Of a DNA stretch of 64,000 nt, positions 11,994 to 21,263 are shown piece by piece. The notes below the pieces were generated by a model that saw only the letters and a list, made by a program, of their open reading frames with translations, did not search any database and was not told the DNA's origin. The position numbers and the translations under genes were made by a program. The stretch lies in NCBI RefSeq assembly GCF_020783655.1, contig NZ_JAJGQH010000003.1, positions 62,001-126,000 on the forward strand. Reading direction: 5' to 3'. The stretch's first letter is position 1. Each line of letters opens with the position of its first letter. The stretch comes from Xanthomonas melonis. Its GTDB lineage: Bacteria > Pseudomonadota > Gammaproteobacteria > Xanthomonadales > Xanthomonadaceae.

Positions 11994-12251
11994 GACCGTG
12001 ACTCCTGGGGTTTTTGTATACAACCTGGGGTACGAATCGGCGCCGGTGCGCCGGCTGGCAACCAGTTGACGCGCATGCCAGCGCTGGCGTCTGCTTGCAG
12101 GCGAAGTTATGTATACACCGGACACAATGTCGTGGCACCACTGTATCCGCGAAATTGTGCGTTTATCGAATACAAAAGCCGATAATCGGATTGACCGGGC
12201 CATCTGGCTGGCTCTACCGTGACGGCTCGTTCGCAACCCAGGCGTGCTGCC
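11994..12251. promoter_or_regulatory. van-pca divergent promoter region with GntR-type palindromes
   Basis: Contains a perfect 10-bp palindrome TTGTATACAA (12014-12023), 21 bases before the vanA ATG, and a second core TGTATACA (12110-12117) about 96 bp further away. Both fit the GT-N-AC pattern of FadR-type GntR operators. A half-like AATACAAAAG follows near 12169-12178. The vanA-proximal copy is placed to block transcription. Promoters for vanA and pcaI must both lie here; no consensus boxes stand out. Confidence 0.6.
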
Positions 12252-13115
12252 ATGGCCGAAGTCGTTTCCCTGAGAGAGGCGGTGTCCCACCTGATCGTCG
12301 ATGGCGACTGCGTGGCGATGGAGGGCTTTACCCATCTGATCCCGCATGCCGCCGGGCACGAGGTGATCCGCCAGCAAAAGCGTGACCTGCGTCTGGTGCG
12401 CATGACGCCAGACCTGATCTACGACCAGTTGATCGGCGCCGGCTGCGTGGCGGCGCTGCGGTTCTCGTGGGGCGGCAACCCCGGCGTGGGCTCGCTGCAC
12501 CGGCTGCGCGACGCGGTCGAACATGGATGGCCGCGGCCATTGCAGATCCGCGAACACAGCCATGCCGACATGGCCAACGCCTACGTCGCCGGCGCCTCGG
12601 GCCTGCCGTTCGCGGTGTTGCGCGGCTATGTCGGTTCGGACCTGCCGCATGTCAACGACAGCATCCGCTTCCTGCAGTGTCCTTATACCGGCGAGACCCT
12701 GGCCACGACGCCGGCAGTCACTCCCGACGTCACCGTGATCCACGCCCAACAGGCCGACCGCCGCGGCAATGTGCTGCTGTGGGGCATCCTGGGCGTGCAG
12801 AAGGAAGCCGCGCTGGCTGCGCGCAAGGTGATCGTGACGGTGGAAGACATCGTGGACACGCTCGACGCGCCCCCCAACGCCTGCATCCTGCCGCGCTGGG
12901 TGGTCGATGCGGTATGCCATGTGCCAGGCGGCGCGGCGCCTTCGTATGCGCACGGTTACTACGCACGCGACAACCGCTTCTACCTGGGCTGGGATGCGAT
13001 CGCCCGCGACCGTGCACGCTTCCAGGCCTGGATCCAGGCGCACGTCCTCGACACCGAGGACTTCAGCGCGTTCCAGCGCGTGTACGCGCAATCGCAGCAG
13101 CAGGTGGCCGCATGA
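12252..13115 (+). CDS. pcaI: 3-oxoadipate CoA-transferase subunit A
   Basis: With PcaJ, transfers CoA from succinyl-CoA to 3-oxoadipate, the penultimate step of the protocatechuate branch. 287 residues from the ATG at 12252. Family I CoA-transferase alpha-subunit features: GDCVAMEGFTHLIPHAAGHEVIRQ, FSWGGNPGVGSLHRLRDAVE and the AQQADRRGNVLLWG block. A GTG start 33 bases upstream is also open; neither has a clear ribosome site. It is the first gene of pcaIJFHG and its stop overlaps the pcaJ start by four bases. It is longer than the roughly 230-residue Pseudomonas PcaI but close to the CatI-type proteins (about 280). Confidence 0.92.
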   Translation: MAEVVSLREAVSHLIVDGDCVAMEGFTHLIPHAAGHEVIRQQKRDLRLVRMTPDLIYDQLIGAGCVAALRFSWGGNPGVGSLHRLRDAVEHGWPRPLQIREHSHADMANAYVAGASGLPFAVLRGYVGSDLPHVNDSIRFLQCPYTGETLATTPAVTPDVTVIHAQQADRRGNVLLWGILGVQKEAALAARKVIVTVEDIVDTLDAPPNACILPRWVVDAVCHVPGGAAPSYAHGYYARDNRFYLGWDAIARDRARFQAWIQAHVLDTEDFSAFQRVYAQSQQQVAA

Positions 13116-13900
13116 GCGAATACAGCACCAACGAAATGATGACCGTGGCCGCCGCGCGCAGGTTGCCCGACGGCGCGGTCTGTTTCGTCGGCATCGGCCT
13201 GCCGTCCACGGCGGCCAACCTGGCGCGGCTGACGCATGCACCGGACGTCACCCTGATCTACGAATCCGGCCCCATCGGTGCACGCCCTGATGTGCTGCCG
13301 TTGTCGATCGGCGATGGCGAACTGGCCGAGACGGCCGACACCGTGGTCTCCACGCCGGAGATCTTCCGCTATTGGCTGCAGGGCGGGCGCGTGGATGTCG
13401 GCTTCCTGGGTGCGGCGCAGATCGACCGCCACGCCAACCTCAACACCACGGTAATCGGCGATTACGCTGCGCCGAAGACACGCTTGCCCGGTGCCGGCGG
13501 CGCGCCTGAGATCGCGGCTAGCGCCAAACAGGTGTTCATCATCATGCGTCAGTCCAGGCGCAGTTTCGTACCGGTGCTGGACTTCATCACCACCGTGGGG
13601 CATCTGGACGGCGGCGATGCGCGCAAGCGTGCCGGCCTGCCCGGTGCCGGCCCCACCGTGGTGGTCACCGACCTGTGCGTGATGGAGCCGGATCCGGTGA
13701 GCCGCGAACTCACCGTCACTTCGCTGCATCCCGGCATCAGCCGCGAACAGGTCAGCGCGGCGACCGGCTGGCCGATCCGGTTTGCCGCCGACCTGGCCCA
13801 GACGACGCCGCCCAGTACGGCCGAACTGCAGGCGCTGCGTGCCTTGCAAGCGCGTACCGATGCCGCGCATGGAACCCAGGCGGCCGGAGCGGAGGCATGA
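13112..13900 (+). CDS. pcaJ: 3-oxoadipate CoA-transferase subunit B
   Basis: Catalytic beta subunit of the CoA-transferase. 262 residues beginning [18 protein letters not shown], the usual start of CatJ/PcaJ. The active-site glutamate is expected in [22 protein letters not shown]. Other landmarks are [27 protein letters not shown] and [10 protein letters not shown]. It overlaps pcaI by ATGA upstream and pcaF by ATGA downstream, giving three translationally coupled frames in a row. Confidence 0.94.
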   Translation: MSEYSTNEMMTVAAARRLPDGAVCFVGIGLPSTAANLARLTHAPDVTLIYESGPIGARPDVLPLSIGDGELAETADTVVSTPEIFRYWLQGGRVDVGFLGAAQIDRHANLNTTVIGDYAAPKTRLPGAGGAPEIAASAKQVFIIMRQSRRSFVPVLDFITTVGHLDGGDARKRAGLPGAGPTVVVTDLCVMEPDPVSRELTVTSLHPGISREQVSAATGWPIRFAADLAQTTPPSTAELQALRALQARTDAAHGTQAAGAEA

Positions 13901-15105
13901 GCGAGGTCTATCTGATCGATGGCATCCGTACCCCGATCGGCCGGTACGGCGGCGCCCTGTCCGGCGTGCGTGCCGACGACCTGGGCGCGGTGCCGCTTGC
14001 CGCGTTGCTGGCGCGTCATCCAGCACTGGACCCTGCCGCGATCGATGATGTCTACATGGGCTGCGCCAACCAGGCCGGCGAGGACAATCGCAATGTCGCG
14101 CGAATGAGTCTGCTGCTGGCGGGCCTGCCTACGTCGGTGCCGGGCAGCACCCTCAACCGCCTGTGCGGTTCCGGGCTGGATGCCGTCGGCACGGTGGCGC
14201 GCGGCATTCGCGCCGGCGAACTGGAACTGGCGGTCGCCGGCGGCGTGGAATCGATGTCGCGGGCGCCCTGGGTGATGGGCAAGGCCGACAGCGCCTTTGC
14301 CCGTACCCAGCAACTGGAAGACACCACGATGGGCTGGCGCTTCGTCAATCCGCGTCTGCAGGCGACCTACGGCACCGAGCTGATGGGCGAGACCGCGGAA
14401 AACGTCGCCGCCCGCCATGCCATCACCCGTGAGGACCAGGATGCCTTCGCGCTGCGCAGCCAGCAGCGCGCGGCCGCCGCGCGGGCCGCAGGTTTCTTCG
14501 ATGGCGAGATCACCGCGGTCTCGGTGGCCGGACGCAAGGGCGGCGAACCGACCACGGTGGAGCACGACGAACAGCCGCGCCCCGGCACCACCGCCGAGAC
14601 CCTGGCCAAGCTCAAGCCGGTGTTCCGCCAGCCAGGCACGGTTACTGCGGGCAATGCGTCGGGCATCAACGACGGCGCCGCCGCGCTGCTGCTGGCGTCC
14701 GCGCAGGCGGTGCGGGCGCACGGGCTGACGCCGCGCGCGCGGGTGCTTGGTTTCGCCTGCGCGGGCGTGGAGCCGGCCTATATGGGCATCGGCCCGGTGC
14801 CTGCCACGCAACGCCTGCTGGCACGCCTGAACCTGCGCATCGCGCAGTTCGACGCGATCGAACTCAACGAAGCCTTCGCCGCCCAGGCGCTGGCCTGCAC
14901 GCGCCAGCTCGGCCTGGCCGACGACGCTGCGCAGGTCAACCCCAACGGCGGCGCGATCGCGCTGGGCCATCCGCTCGGCATGAGCGGCGCGCGGCTGGCG
15001 CTGACCCTGGTGCGGCAGCTGGAAGCCGGCAACGGGCGGCTCGGGCTGGCCAGCATGTGCATCGGCGTGGGGCAGGGCGTGGCCCTTGCGATCGAACGCC
15101 TCTGA
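13897..15105 (+). CDS. pcaF: 3-oxoadipyl-CoA thiolase
   Basis: Thiolytic cleavage of 3-oxoadipyl-CoA into acetyl-CoA and succinyl-CoA, the last step of the pathway. 402 residues, as expected for this thiolase class. The nucleophilic Cys is in [16 protein letters not shown] near residue 90. The C-terminal catalytic motifs [20 protein letters not shown] and [10 protein letters not shown] carry the His and second Cys. The start overlaps the pcaJ stop by four bases. FadA-type thiolases are similar, but the operon position decides the substrate. Confidence 0.95.
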   Translation: MSEVYLIDGIRTPIGRYGGALSGVRADDLGAVPLAALLARHPALDPAAIDDVYMGCANQAGEDNRNVARMSLLLAGLPTSVPGSTLNRLCGSGLDAVGTVARGIRAGELELAVAGGVESMSRAPWVMGKADSAFARTQQLEDTTMGWRFVNPRLQATYGTELMGETAENVAARHAITREDQDAFALRSQQRAAAARAAGFFDGEITAVSVAGRKGGEPTTVEHDEQPRPGTTAETLAKLKPVFRQPGTVTAGNASGINDGAAALLLASAQAVRAHGLTPRARVLGFACAGVEPAYMGIGPVPATQRLLARLNLRIAQFDAIELNEAFAAQALACTRQLGLADDAAQVNPNGGAIALGHPLGMSGARLALTLVRQLEAGNGRLGLASMCIGVGQGVALAIERL

Positions 15106-15187
15106 GCCGGCGCCATGCCCTCTGTCCCGCAACCAGCGCCACCCAATATCGTTTGAACGTGCCGCACTGCGGCCAGGGAGATCCCAC

Positions 15188-15919
15188 ATGCGCGATGCCA
15201 CCACCGACGAGCCGGGCGCCGATCCATTGCTGGGCTATCGCCGTCCACGTCCCGGCACTCAGCCGGCCTGTCTGCACCTGCCCTACGCATCCACGCGTTT
15301 GCGCGGTCCCACCTGCGCGCCGATCCAGATCCCCGCCACGCTGTCGGAAGTCACCGGGCCGCGGATGGATCGCCTGACCCTGGGGCCGCATGCCGCCGAC
15401 CTGACTGCCGGCTTCGATGGCGAACCGCTGGGCGAGCGCATCGTGGTGTCCGGCCGCGTGCTTGACGAAAACGGCAAGCCGGTGCGCAACAGCGTGGTGG
15501 AAGTGTGGCAGTGCAATGCCGCCGGCCGTTATCAGCATTCCGGCGACCGCCACGATGCGCCGCTGGATCCCAACTTCCGCGGCACCGGGCAGGTGCTGAC
15601 CGACGCGCAGGGCCGCTACGCCTTCAAGACCATCAAGCCGGGCGCCTATCCGTGGCGCAATCACTACAACGCATGGCGGCCGGCGCACATCCATTTCTCG
15701 CTGCACGGCGACGGGATCGGGCAGCGCCTGGTCACGCAGATGTATTTCCCGGGCGACCCGTTGCTGGCGCACGACCCCATCTACAACTGCGTGGACGATG
15801 TGCTGGCGCGCGAACGCATGGTGTCCAGTTTCGACTGGGAGAACGCCATCAGCGAATACGCCCTGGCGTATCGCTTCGACATCGTGCTGCGCGGCCGCAA
15901 ACAAACGGTCTGGGAGTGA
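15188..15919 (+). CDS. pcaH: Protocatechuate 3,4-dioxygenase, beta subunit
   Basis: Iron-bearing subunit of the intradiol ring-cleaving enzyme that opens protocatechuate to 3-carboxy-cis,cis-muconate. 243 residues. The Fe(III) ligands are all present and correctly spaced: Y115 (GRYQH), Y154 (AYPWRN), H167 and H169 ([13 protein letters not shown]). The ATG at 15188 was chosen because it is preceded by a GGGAGAT site and removes a non-homologous extension. It lies 82 bp after pcaF and 4 bp before pcaG. Confidence 0.96.
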   Translation: MRDATTDEPGADPLLGYRRPRPGTQPACLHLPYASTRLRGPTCAPIQIPATLSEVTGPRMDRLTLGPHAADLTAGFDGEPLGERIVVSGRVLDENGKPVRNSVVEVWQCNAAGRYQHSGDRHDAPLDPNFRGTGQVLTDAQGRYAFKTIKPGAYPWRNHYNAWRPAHIHFSLHGDGIGQRLVTQMYFPGDPLLAHDPIYNCVDDVLARERMVSSFDWENAISEYALAYRFDIVLRGRKQTVWE

Positions 15920-15923
15920 ACCG

Positions 15924-16487
15924 ATGAGCCTGTACGCAACGCCTTCGCAAACCGTCGGCCCGTATTTCCGCCTTGGCCTGGAGCCGCTCTACCGCGATCG
16001 ACTGGCATCGCCGCAGGTCGCGGGCACGCAGGTGCAGATCAGCGGCTGCGTCCGCGACGGTGCCGGTAACCCGGTGGCCGATGCGGTGCTGGAACTGTGG
16101 CAGGCCGATGCGGCCGGCATCTACGCGCACCCTGCCGACCCCCGCTGGCAGGCGCATGCGCCCGAATTCGACGGGTGGGGCCGGGTCGCCACGGATGCCG
16201 AGGGGCGGTTCGCCTTCGCGACCATCAAGCCGGGTGCGGTGGCCGGGCCCGGCGACGCACTGCAGGCCGCACATCTGACCGTGCTGGTGTTCATGCGCGG
16301 CCTGCTGCGCAGCGCGTCCACCCGCCTGTACTTCGCCGACGACCCGCAGCTGGATCGCGACCCCATCCTGGCACTGGTGCCTGCAACGCGCCGCGCCACC
16401 TTGCTGGCGCAACCCCGTGGAGGGGGCGCCTACCGCTGGGACATCCACATGCAGGGCGAGACCGAGACCGTGTTCTTCGACTACTGA
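15924..16487 (+). CDS. pcaG: Protocatechuate 3,4-dioxygenase, alpha subunit
   Basis: Partner of PcaH that completes the active-site pocket but carries no iron ligands. 187 residues starting MSLYATPSQTVGPYFRLGL, with the conserved TPSQTVGPYF segment that contributes to substrate binding. The rest is the dioxygenase beta-sandwich (VADAVLELWQADAAGIYAHP, RWDIHMQGETETVFFDY). As expected for the alpha subunit, the His-x-His iron pair of PcaH is replaced (LQAAHLTVLVFMRG). A 262-bp space follows before pcaB. Confidence 0.95.
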   Translation: MSLYATPSQTVGPYFRLGLEPLYRDRLASPQVAGTQVQISGCVRDGAGNPVADAVLELWQADAAGIYAHPADPRWQAHAPEFDGWGRVATDAEGRFAFATIKPGAVAGPGDALQAAHLTVLVFMRGLLRSASTRLYFADDPQLDRDPILALVPATRRATLLAQPRGGGAYRWDIHMQGETETVFFDY

Positions 16488-16749
16488 TGCGGCGCGATGT
16501 TGCCAGTCGCAGGCGTGGCCCTGGCCGCTCCCCGCCTGTTCGAATCACGCAGCGGTGTCCGGTCCGGCGATGCCGTGTGGCAGGTTGCGCTGCCGTCCGG
16601 CGCGATGGCGCCGCAGTTTCCCCCTGCGCGCGTGGCCATGGCATGCAGTGGATGGACGTTGCGCGCAACGGCCATGCACACGTGTCGCGTGCCGGTTGGC
16701 ACCTACGCGCTGCGATGCCATGCTGCCGCCACGCCAAGAGAGCCACCGC

Positions 16750-18102
16750 ATGAGTTCCACCTTTTCGCTGTTGGACCCCTTGTTTGGCGACCCTGCATGC
16801 GACGCGCTGTTCGACGATGCGGCGCGGGTGCAGGCGATGTTGCAGTTCGAAGCGGCGCTGGCCCAGGCGCAGGCGCACTGCGGCGTCATTCCCGCGGCCG
16901 CCGCGCAGGCCATCGCCCGGGCCTGCGATGTGCGCCATTACGACCTGGCCGCATTGGCGCAGGCCACCGCGCTGGCTGGCAACCCCGCCATCGGGCTGGT
17001 CAAGGCGCTCACCGCGCGGGTGAGCCAACACGATGCCGACGCCGCGCGCTGGGTGCACTGGGGTGCCACCAGCCAGGACCTCATCGACACCGGCATGGTG
17101 CTGCAGTTGCGCGCTGCGCTCGATCTGCTGCTGCCGCAACTGCAGCGCCTGTGCGGCATCCTGGCCGATCTGTCCGAACGCGAGCGCGACACCGGCCTGC
17201 CCGGGCGCACCCTGCTGCAACATGCGGTGCCGGTGACCTTCGGACTCAAGGCGGCCGGCTGGCTGGATGCGCTGCAGCGCGCGCAGCGCCGCCTGCACGC
17301 CCTGCGCGAGGATGCGCTGGCGCTGCAGTTCGGTGGCGCTGCCGGCACCCTGGCCTCGCTGCAGACGCGCGGACTGGAGGTGGCGCAGGCGCTGGCCGAC
17401 ACCCTGGCCTTGCCGTTGCCGGCCGTGCCCTGGCATACCGCCCGCGACCGCATCGTCGAGATCGGCTGCGTATTCGGGCTGCTGGCCGGCACCCTGGGCA
17501 AGATCGCCGGCGACGTGGTGTTGCTGATGCAGTCGGAGGTGGGCGAGGCGTTCGAACCCGCCGCGGCCGGCAAGGGCGGCTCGTCGGCGATGCCGCACAA
17601 GCGCAATCCGGTCTCCAGCGTCGCGGCGATCGCCGCGGCCACGCGCGTGCCCGGCCTGGTCGCCACCTTGTTCAGCGCGATGACGCAGCCGCACGAGCGC
17701 GCCGCCGGTCAGTGGCATGCCGAATGGGACACCCTGCCGCAGATCGTGCGGCTCACTGCCGGCAGCCTGGCGCAGATGCAGGCCTGCCTGGCCGGGCTGG
17801 AACTGGACCGCGCACGCATGCGGGCGCATCTGGACAGCCACGGCGGCGTGCTCTACGCCGAGGCGGCGGTGTTCGCCCTGGCGCCGCAGCTCGGCAAGGC
17901 GCAGGCACATGCGCTGGTCGAGCAGGCCGTGCTGCGCGCGCAGCAACAGCAACGGCATCTGCGCGAAGTGTTGGGCGAGGATCCGCAGGTCGGCGCGATA
18001 CTCACGCCGGCACAACTGCAGGCGGTGTTCGATAGCCGGAGCTGGCGTGGCATGTCGTCGGTCTGGATCGACCGCGTGCTGGCCGGTTCTCCTTCCCGCT
18101 GA
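16750..18102 (+). CDS. pcaB: 3-carboxy-cis,cis-muconate cycloisomerase
   Basis: Lactonises 3-carboxy-cis,cis-muconate to 4-carboxymuconolactone. 450 residues of the fumarase/aspartase superfamily. The signature GGSSAMPHKRNPV near residue 277 supplies the catalytic loop. VHWGATSQDLIDTGMVLQLR and GRTLLQHAVPVTFGLK are typical PcaB segments. The ATG at 16750 follows AGAGAGCCACCGC. The long upstream extension in the same frame runs through pcaG and is not used. It begins the second half of the operon (pcaBDC) after a 262-bp gap. Confidence 0.95.
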   Translation: MSSTFSLLDPLFGDPACDALFDDAARVQAMLQFEAALAQAQAHCGVIPAAAAQAIARACDVRHYDLAALAQATALAGNPAIGLVKALTARVSQHDADAARWVHWGATSQDLIDTGMVLQLRAALDLLLPQLQRLCGILADLSERERDTGLPGRTLLQHAVPVTFGLKAAGWLDALQRAQRRLHALREDALALQFGGAAGTLASLQTRGLEVAQALADTLALPLPAVPWHTARDRIVEIGCVFGLLAGTLGKIAGDVVLLMQSEVGEAFEPAAAGKGGSSAMPHKRNPVSSVAAIAAATRVPGLVATLFSAMTQPHERAAGQWHAEWDTLPQIVRLTAGSLAQMQACLAGLELDRARMRAHLDSHGGVLYAEAAVFALAPQLGKAQAHALVEQAVLRAQQQQRHLREVLGEDPQVGAILTPAQLQAVFDSRSWRGMSSVWIDRVLAGSPSR

Positions 18103-18112
18103 CGGTGCTCCG

Positions 18113-18895
18113 ATGGCCTATCTCCCGTTGCCCACGCATCGCCTGCACTACCGCCTGGACGGCACCGAGGGGCGGCCCTGGCTGACCTTCTGCAACTCGC
18201 TCGGCACCGATCTGCACATGTGGGATGTGCAGATCGAAGCCTTCGCCCCGCATTACCGCATCCTGCGTTACGACCGGCGCGGTCACGGCTATTCGGAAAC
18301 GCCGCCCGGTCCCTACAGCATCGCCGAACTGGCCCAGGACGTGCTGGCGCTGTGGGACGCACTGCAGATCGAACGCAGCGATTTCTGCGGGCTGTCGATC
18401 GGCGGACTCACCGGGCAGTGGCTGGGCCTGCACGCACCGCAACGGCTGCGCCGCCTGGTGGTGTGCGCCACCGCGCAGAAGATCGGCAGTTCGGCCACCT
18501 GGGAGGCGCGTATCGAGCAGGTGCGCAGCGAAGGCCTGCCAAGCCTGATCGATGCCACCTTGCAGCGCTGGTTCACCCCAGCGTTTGCGCACAGCCATGC
18601 GCAGCGCCTGGACATGGTGGCTGCCGCGTTCGTGTCCACCTCGCCGGCCGGCTACATGGCCTGCTGCCAGGCCGTGGCCGAGGCGGACTTCCGCGGCGCG
18701 CTCGATGGCCTGGCCTTGCCGCTGCTGGCCGTGGCCGGCGACGACGACCCGGTCTGTCCGCCGCCGAACCTGCGCGACATCGCCTACGCCGCCCCCGACG
18801 GCCACTACGCTCAGGTGCCCGGCCGGCACATCTGCAATCTTGAATCGCCCGCCGCCTTCAACGACGCGGTACTGGGTTTCCTGTTAAACGACTGA
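18113..18895 (+). CDS. pcaD: 3-oxoadipate enol-lactone hydrolase
   Basis: Alpha/beta hydrolase converting 3-oxoadipate enol-lactone to 3-oxoadipate. 260 residues. The nucleophile elbow is CGLSIGGLTGQWLG near residue 100, the acid is in VAGDDDPVCPPPN and the catalytic His in VPGRHICNLESP. The start lies 10 bp after the pcaB stop. pcaC follows 22 bp later as a separate gene, unlike actinobacterial and some other genomes where the two are fused as PcaL. Confidence 0.94.
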   Translation: MAYLPLPTHRLHYRLDGTEGRPWLTFCNSLGTDLHMWDVQIEAFAPHYRILRYDRRGHGYSETPPGPYSIAELAQDVLALWDALQIERSDFCGLSIGGLTGQWLGLHAPQRLRRLVVCATAQKIGSSATWEARIEQVRSEGLPSLIDATLQRWFTPAFAHSHAQRLDMVAAAFVSTSPAGYMACCQAVAEADFRGALDGLALPLLAVAGDDDPVCPPPNLRDIAYAAPDGHYAQVPGRHICNLESPAAFNDAVLGFLLND

Positions 18896-18917
18896 CTCCC
18901 CCCGCCAAGGACATCCG

Positions 18918-19304
18918 ATGCACGAAGACGAGCGTTACCAGGCCGGCATGCGCGAACGCCGGCGCGTGCTGGGCGATGCGCATGTCGATCGCGCGCAGGC
19001 CGCACGCAGCCCGCTGACCGACGAGTTCCAGGCCCTGATCACCCGCTATGCCTGGGGCACCATCTGGACCCGCGATGGCTTGCCCGCGCATACCCGTTCG
19101 TTGATCACCTTGTCGATGATGGTCGCCCTGGGCCACGACGAGGAATTCAAGCTGCACGTCCGTGCGGCACGCAACAACGGCGTGACCGCCGAGCAGATCA
19201 AGGAAGTGTTGCTGCAGGCGGCCATCTATTGCGGCGTGCCGGCTGCCAACCACGCCTTTGCGCTGGCCGTGCCGATCCTGCAGGAACAGGCTGCGGAAGG
19301 CTGA
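18918..19304 (+). CDS. pcaC: 4-carboxymuconolactone decarboxylase
   Basis: Decarboxylates 4-carboxymuconolactone to 3-oxoadipate enol-lactone. 128 residues, the usual size. The CMD-domain signature is in GLPAHTRSLITLSMMVALGHDEEF and HVRAARNNGVTAEQIKEVLL, with the conserved LQAAIYCGVPAANHAF near the end. An AAGGA ribosome site precedes the ATG. It is the last gene of the pca operon; only 45 bp separate it from the convergent pcaR stop and no clear terminator hairpin is visible there. Confidence 0.94.
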   Translation: MHEDERYQAGMRERRRVLGDAHVDRAQAARSPLTDEFQALITRYAWGTIWTRDGLPAHTRSLITLSMMVALGHDEEFKLHVRAARNNGVTAEQIKEVLLQAAIYCGVPAANHAFALAVPILQEQAAEG

Positions 19305-19349
19305 GTCCTTCGCTTCTTGGAACGTGCCGACGCTGCGGTTCGGGGCGGC

Positions 19350-20210
19350 CTAGCTCAGCAAGGTGCCCAGTCGCTGCGCGGCCTGTTTCAGCGGCTCCAG
19401 CAATTGCATCTGCATGGTCTGCAGGCTCACGCGCCCCGCCTGGGCGCCGATGTTCAGCGCGGCGATCACCTCGCCGCGCAGGTTGCGCACCGGCACCGCG
19501 ATCGAGCGCAGCCCGATCTCCAGTTCCTGGTCGGTCAGGCACATGCCCTCGCGGCGCGTGCGTGCCAGCACCTCCAGCAGCGCCGATGCCTGGGTCAGCG
19601 TGCGTTCGGTGCGCGGGCGCAGCGTGGTGCGTTCCAGATAGGCTCGCAGGGTGTCGGCGGGCAGCGCAGCCAGCAGCACCCGGCCCATCGAGGTGCAATA
19701 CGCCGGCAGCCGGGTGCCCGGGCGTAGCCCGATGGACATGATGCGCACCGTCTCCGCACGCGCCACGTACAGCAGGTCGTCGCCGTCCAGCACACCTAGC
19801 GAGCAGGATTCCAGCACCTGATCGCGCAGGCCGTCCAACACCGGCTGCGCCGCGGCGGTCATCGACGACGAGGCGACGTACGCACCGCCCAGCCCCAGCA
19901 CGCGCGGCAGCAACACATAGCCGCGGCCCTGCTCGCCCACGTAGCCCAGCCTGGTCAGCGTGTGCAGCACGCGCCGCACCGCGGCGCGCGAGATCCCGGT
20001 TTCCAGGCTGATCTGCGACATCGTCACCTCGCGCGCATGCTGGGCGAACACGCTCAGCACCACCAACCCACGCCCCAGCGAGGTCATGAAATCGGGGTCG
20101 CCCTGCGCGGCGGCAATCTGCTGCATCAGCTCGTGCGGCAGACCGCGTTCGCTGCCGGCCGCAGCCGTGGAGGCGGAGGGTGTGCGGCGGCGGGCAGGAG
20201 TGTCGGGCAT
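19350..20210 (-). CDS. pcaR: IclR-family regulator of the pca genes
   Basis: Predicted activator or repressor of the pca operon responding to a pathway metabolite. 286 residues from MPDTPARRRTPS. The N-terminal winged helix carries DPDFMTSLGRGLVVLSVFAQ, REVTMSQISLETGISRAAVR and RVLHTLTRLGYVG. The C-terminal IclR ligand domain contains AETVRIMSIGLRPGTRLPAY, CTSMGRVLLAALP, GMCLTDQELEIGLRSIAVPV and GEVIAALNIGAQAGRVS. This is the PcaR/PcaU/PobR subfamily; since pobA has its own AraC-type regulator, pca control is the natural role. Upstream starts are open, but the chosen one avoids a variable tail. Convergent with pcaC. Confidence 0.88.
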   Translation of the reverse strand: MPDTPARRRTPSASTAAAGSERGLPHELMQQIAAAQGDPDFMTSLGRGLVVLSVFAQHAREVTMSQISLETGISRAAVRRVLHTLTRLGYVGEQGRGYVLLPRVLGLGGAYVASSSMTAAAQPVLDGLRDQVLESCSLGVLDGDDLLYVARAETVRIMSIGLRPGTRLPAYCTSMGRVLLAALPADTLRAYLERTTLRPRTERTLTQASALLEVLARTRREGMCLTDQELEIGLRSIAVPVRNLRGEVIAALNIGAQAGRVSLQTMQMQLLEPLKQAAQRLGTLLS

Positions 20211-20356
20211 CGGATCGCAGCTTGGGCAGGTGCTGCCATGGTAAGCGCTCGCACCGTCGTGCGCGCCGATCGCGGTGGGCGTGCGCGGCATCTAAACGCT
20301 TCACCCGGCTTGCCGCATAATCGTCGCTGGCTCGTTCCGGATGGTCCTCCTAGTCC

Positions 20357-21214
20357 ATGAAAACCCCCAAGGGTCTGCAGCCGCTGATCGACGACGGCGT
20401 GATCGACGAGGTATTGCGGCCGCTGAAGAGCGGCAAGGAAGCCTCCGTCTACGTGGTCGGTGCCGGCGAAGACATCCTGTGCGCCAAGGTCTACAAGGAC
20501 ATGGCGCAGCGCAGCTTCCAGGCGCGCGTGCAGTACCAGGAGGGGCGCAAGGTGCGCGGCAGCCGCCAGGCACGGGCGATGGGCAAGGCCACCAAGTTCG
20601 GCCGACGCGAGGCCGAAACGGCATGGAAGAACACCGAGGCCGATGCGCTCTACCAACTGGTGGATGCCGGCGTGCACGTGCCCAGGCCGCGCGGCTATTT
20701 CCATGGCGTGCTGCTGATGGACCTGGTCACCGACGACGCGGGGCATAGCGCACCGCGCCTGGGCGAAGTGGAACTGGAACCGGAACAGGCGCTTGCCTTC
20801 CATGCCAGCCTGATCGGCGACGTGGTCAAGATGCTGTCGCTGGGGTTGGTGCACGGCGACCTGTCCGAATACAACGTGCTGGTGTCGCCCCAGGGGCCGG
20901 TGGTGATCGACTTTCCGCAGGTGGTCAGCGCCGCCGGCAATAATGCCGCACGCCAGATGTTGCTGCGCGACGTGCACAACCTGCGCGATTGCCTGGGACG
21001 TTTCGCACCGGAGCTGCTTCAGACCCATTACGGCGAAGAGATGTGGGCGCTCTACGAAAAGGGCGAGCTACGCCCCGATAGCGTGCTCACCGGGCGTTTC
21101 CGGTTCGATACCCGGCGTGCGGATGTGCGCGCCGTGCGCGCTTCCATCGAGGACGCACGCCAGGAAAATCTGATCCGCCAGCAGGGTCGGCAAGCCGCTG
21201 CCGAAGACGATTGA
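20357..21214 (+). CDS. RIO-type atypical serine kinase
   Basis: A 285-residue RIO-family kinase, found sporadically in bacteria and best known from archaea and eukaryotes in ribosome maturation; the bacterial substrate is unknown. The phosphate-binding segment is LKSGKEASVYVVGAG, with the conserved ATP Lys in CAKVYKD. The catalytic loop is LGLVHGDLSEYNVLV near residue 172 (Asp is the catalytic base) and the metal-binding loop is GPVVIDFPQVVS near 188. All key residues are intact, so activity is likely. A Lys/Arg-rich stretch (GRKVRGSRQARAMGKATKFG) fits the RIO flexible loop. It is divergent from pcaR with no functional link evident. Confidence 0.9.
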   Translation: MKTPKGLQPLIDDGVIDEVLRPLKSGKEASVYVVGAGEDILCAKVYKDMAQRSFQARVQYQEGRKVRGSRQARAMGKATKFGRREAETAWKNTEADALYQLVDAGVHVPRPRGYFHGVLLMDLVTDDAGHSAPRLGEVELEPEQALAFHASLIGDVVKMLSLGLVHGDLSEYNVLVSPQGPVVIDFPQVVSAAGNNAARQMLLRDVHNLRDCLGRFAPELLQTHYGEEMWALYEKGELRPDSVLTGRFRFDTRRADVRAVRASIEDARQENLIRQQGRQAAAEDD

Positions 21215-21263
21215 TCGGCGCAGTGCAGACATCTGCAAGTGCCTGCCGCGCCGGCGTGCATTC

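Noticed and set aside
10917-13241. A very long minus-strand open frame covering vanA and running past its start over pcaI
   Set aside because: Only the part from 11993 down matches vanillate oxygenase; the rest is antisense to pcaI and has no homologous look, so the true start is MSQSKPLFPL.
16497-18035. Long open frame spanning the pcaG-pcaB gap and pcaB
   Set aside because: It is a shadow of pcaB in another frame (Arg/Ala/Gly-rich), and the 262-bp gap alone does not give a recognisable protein.
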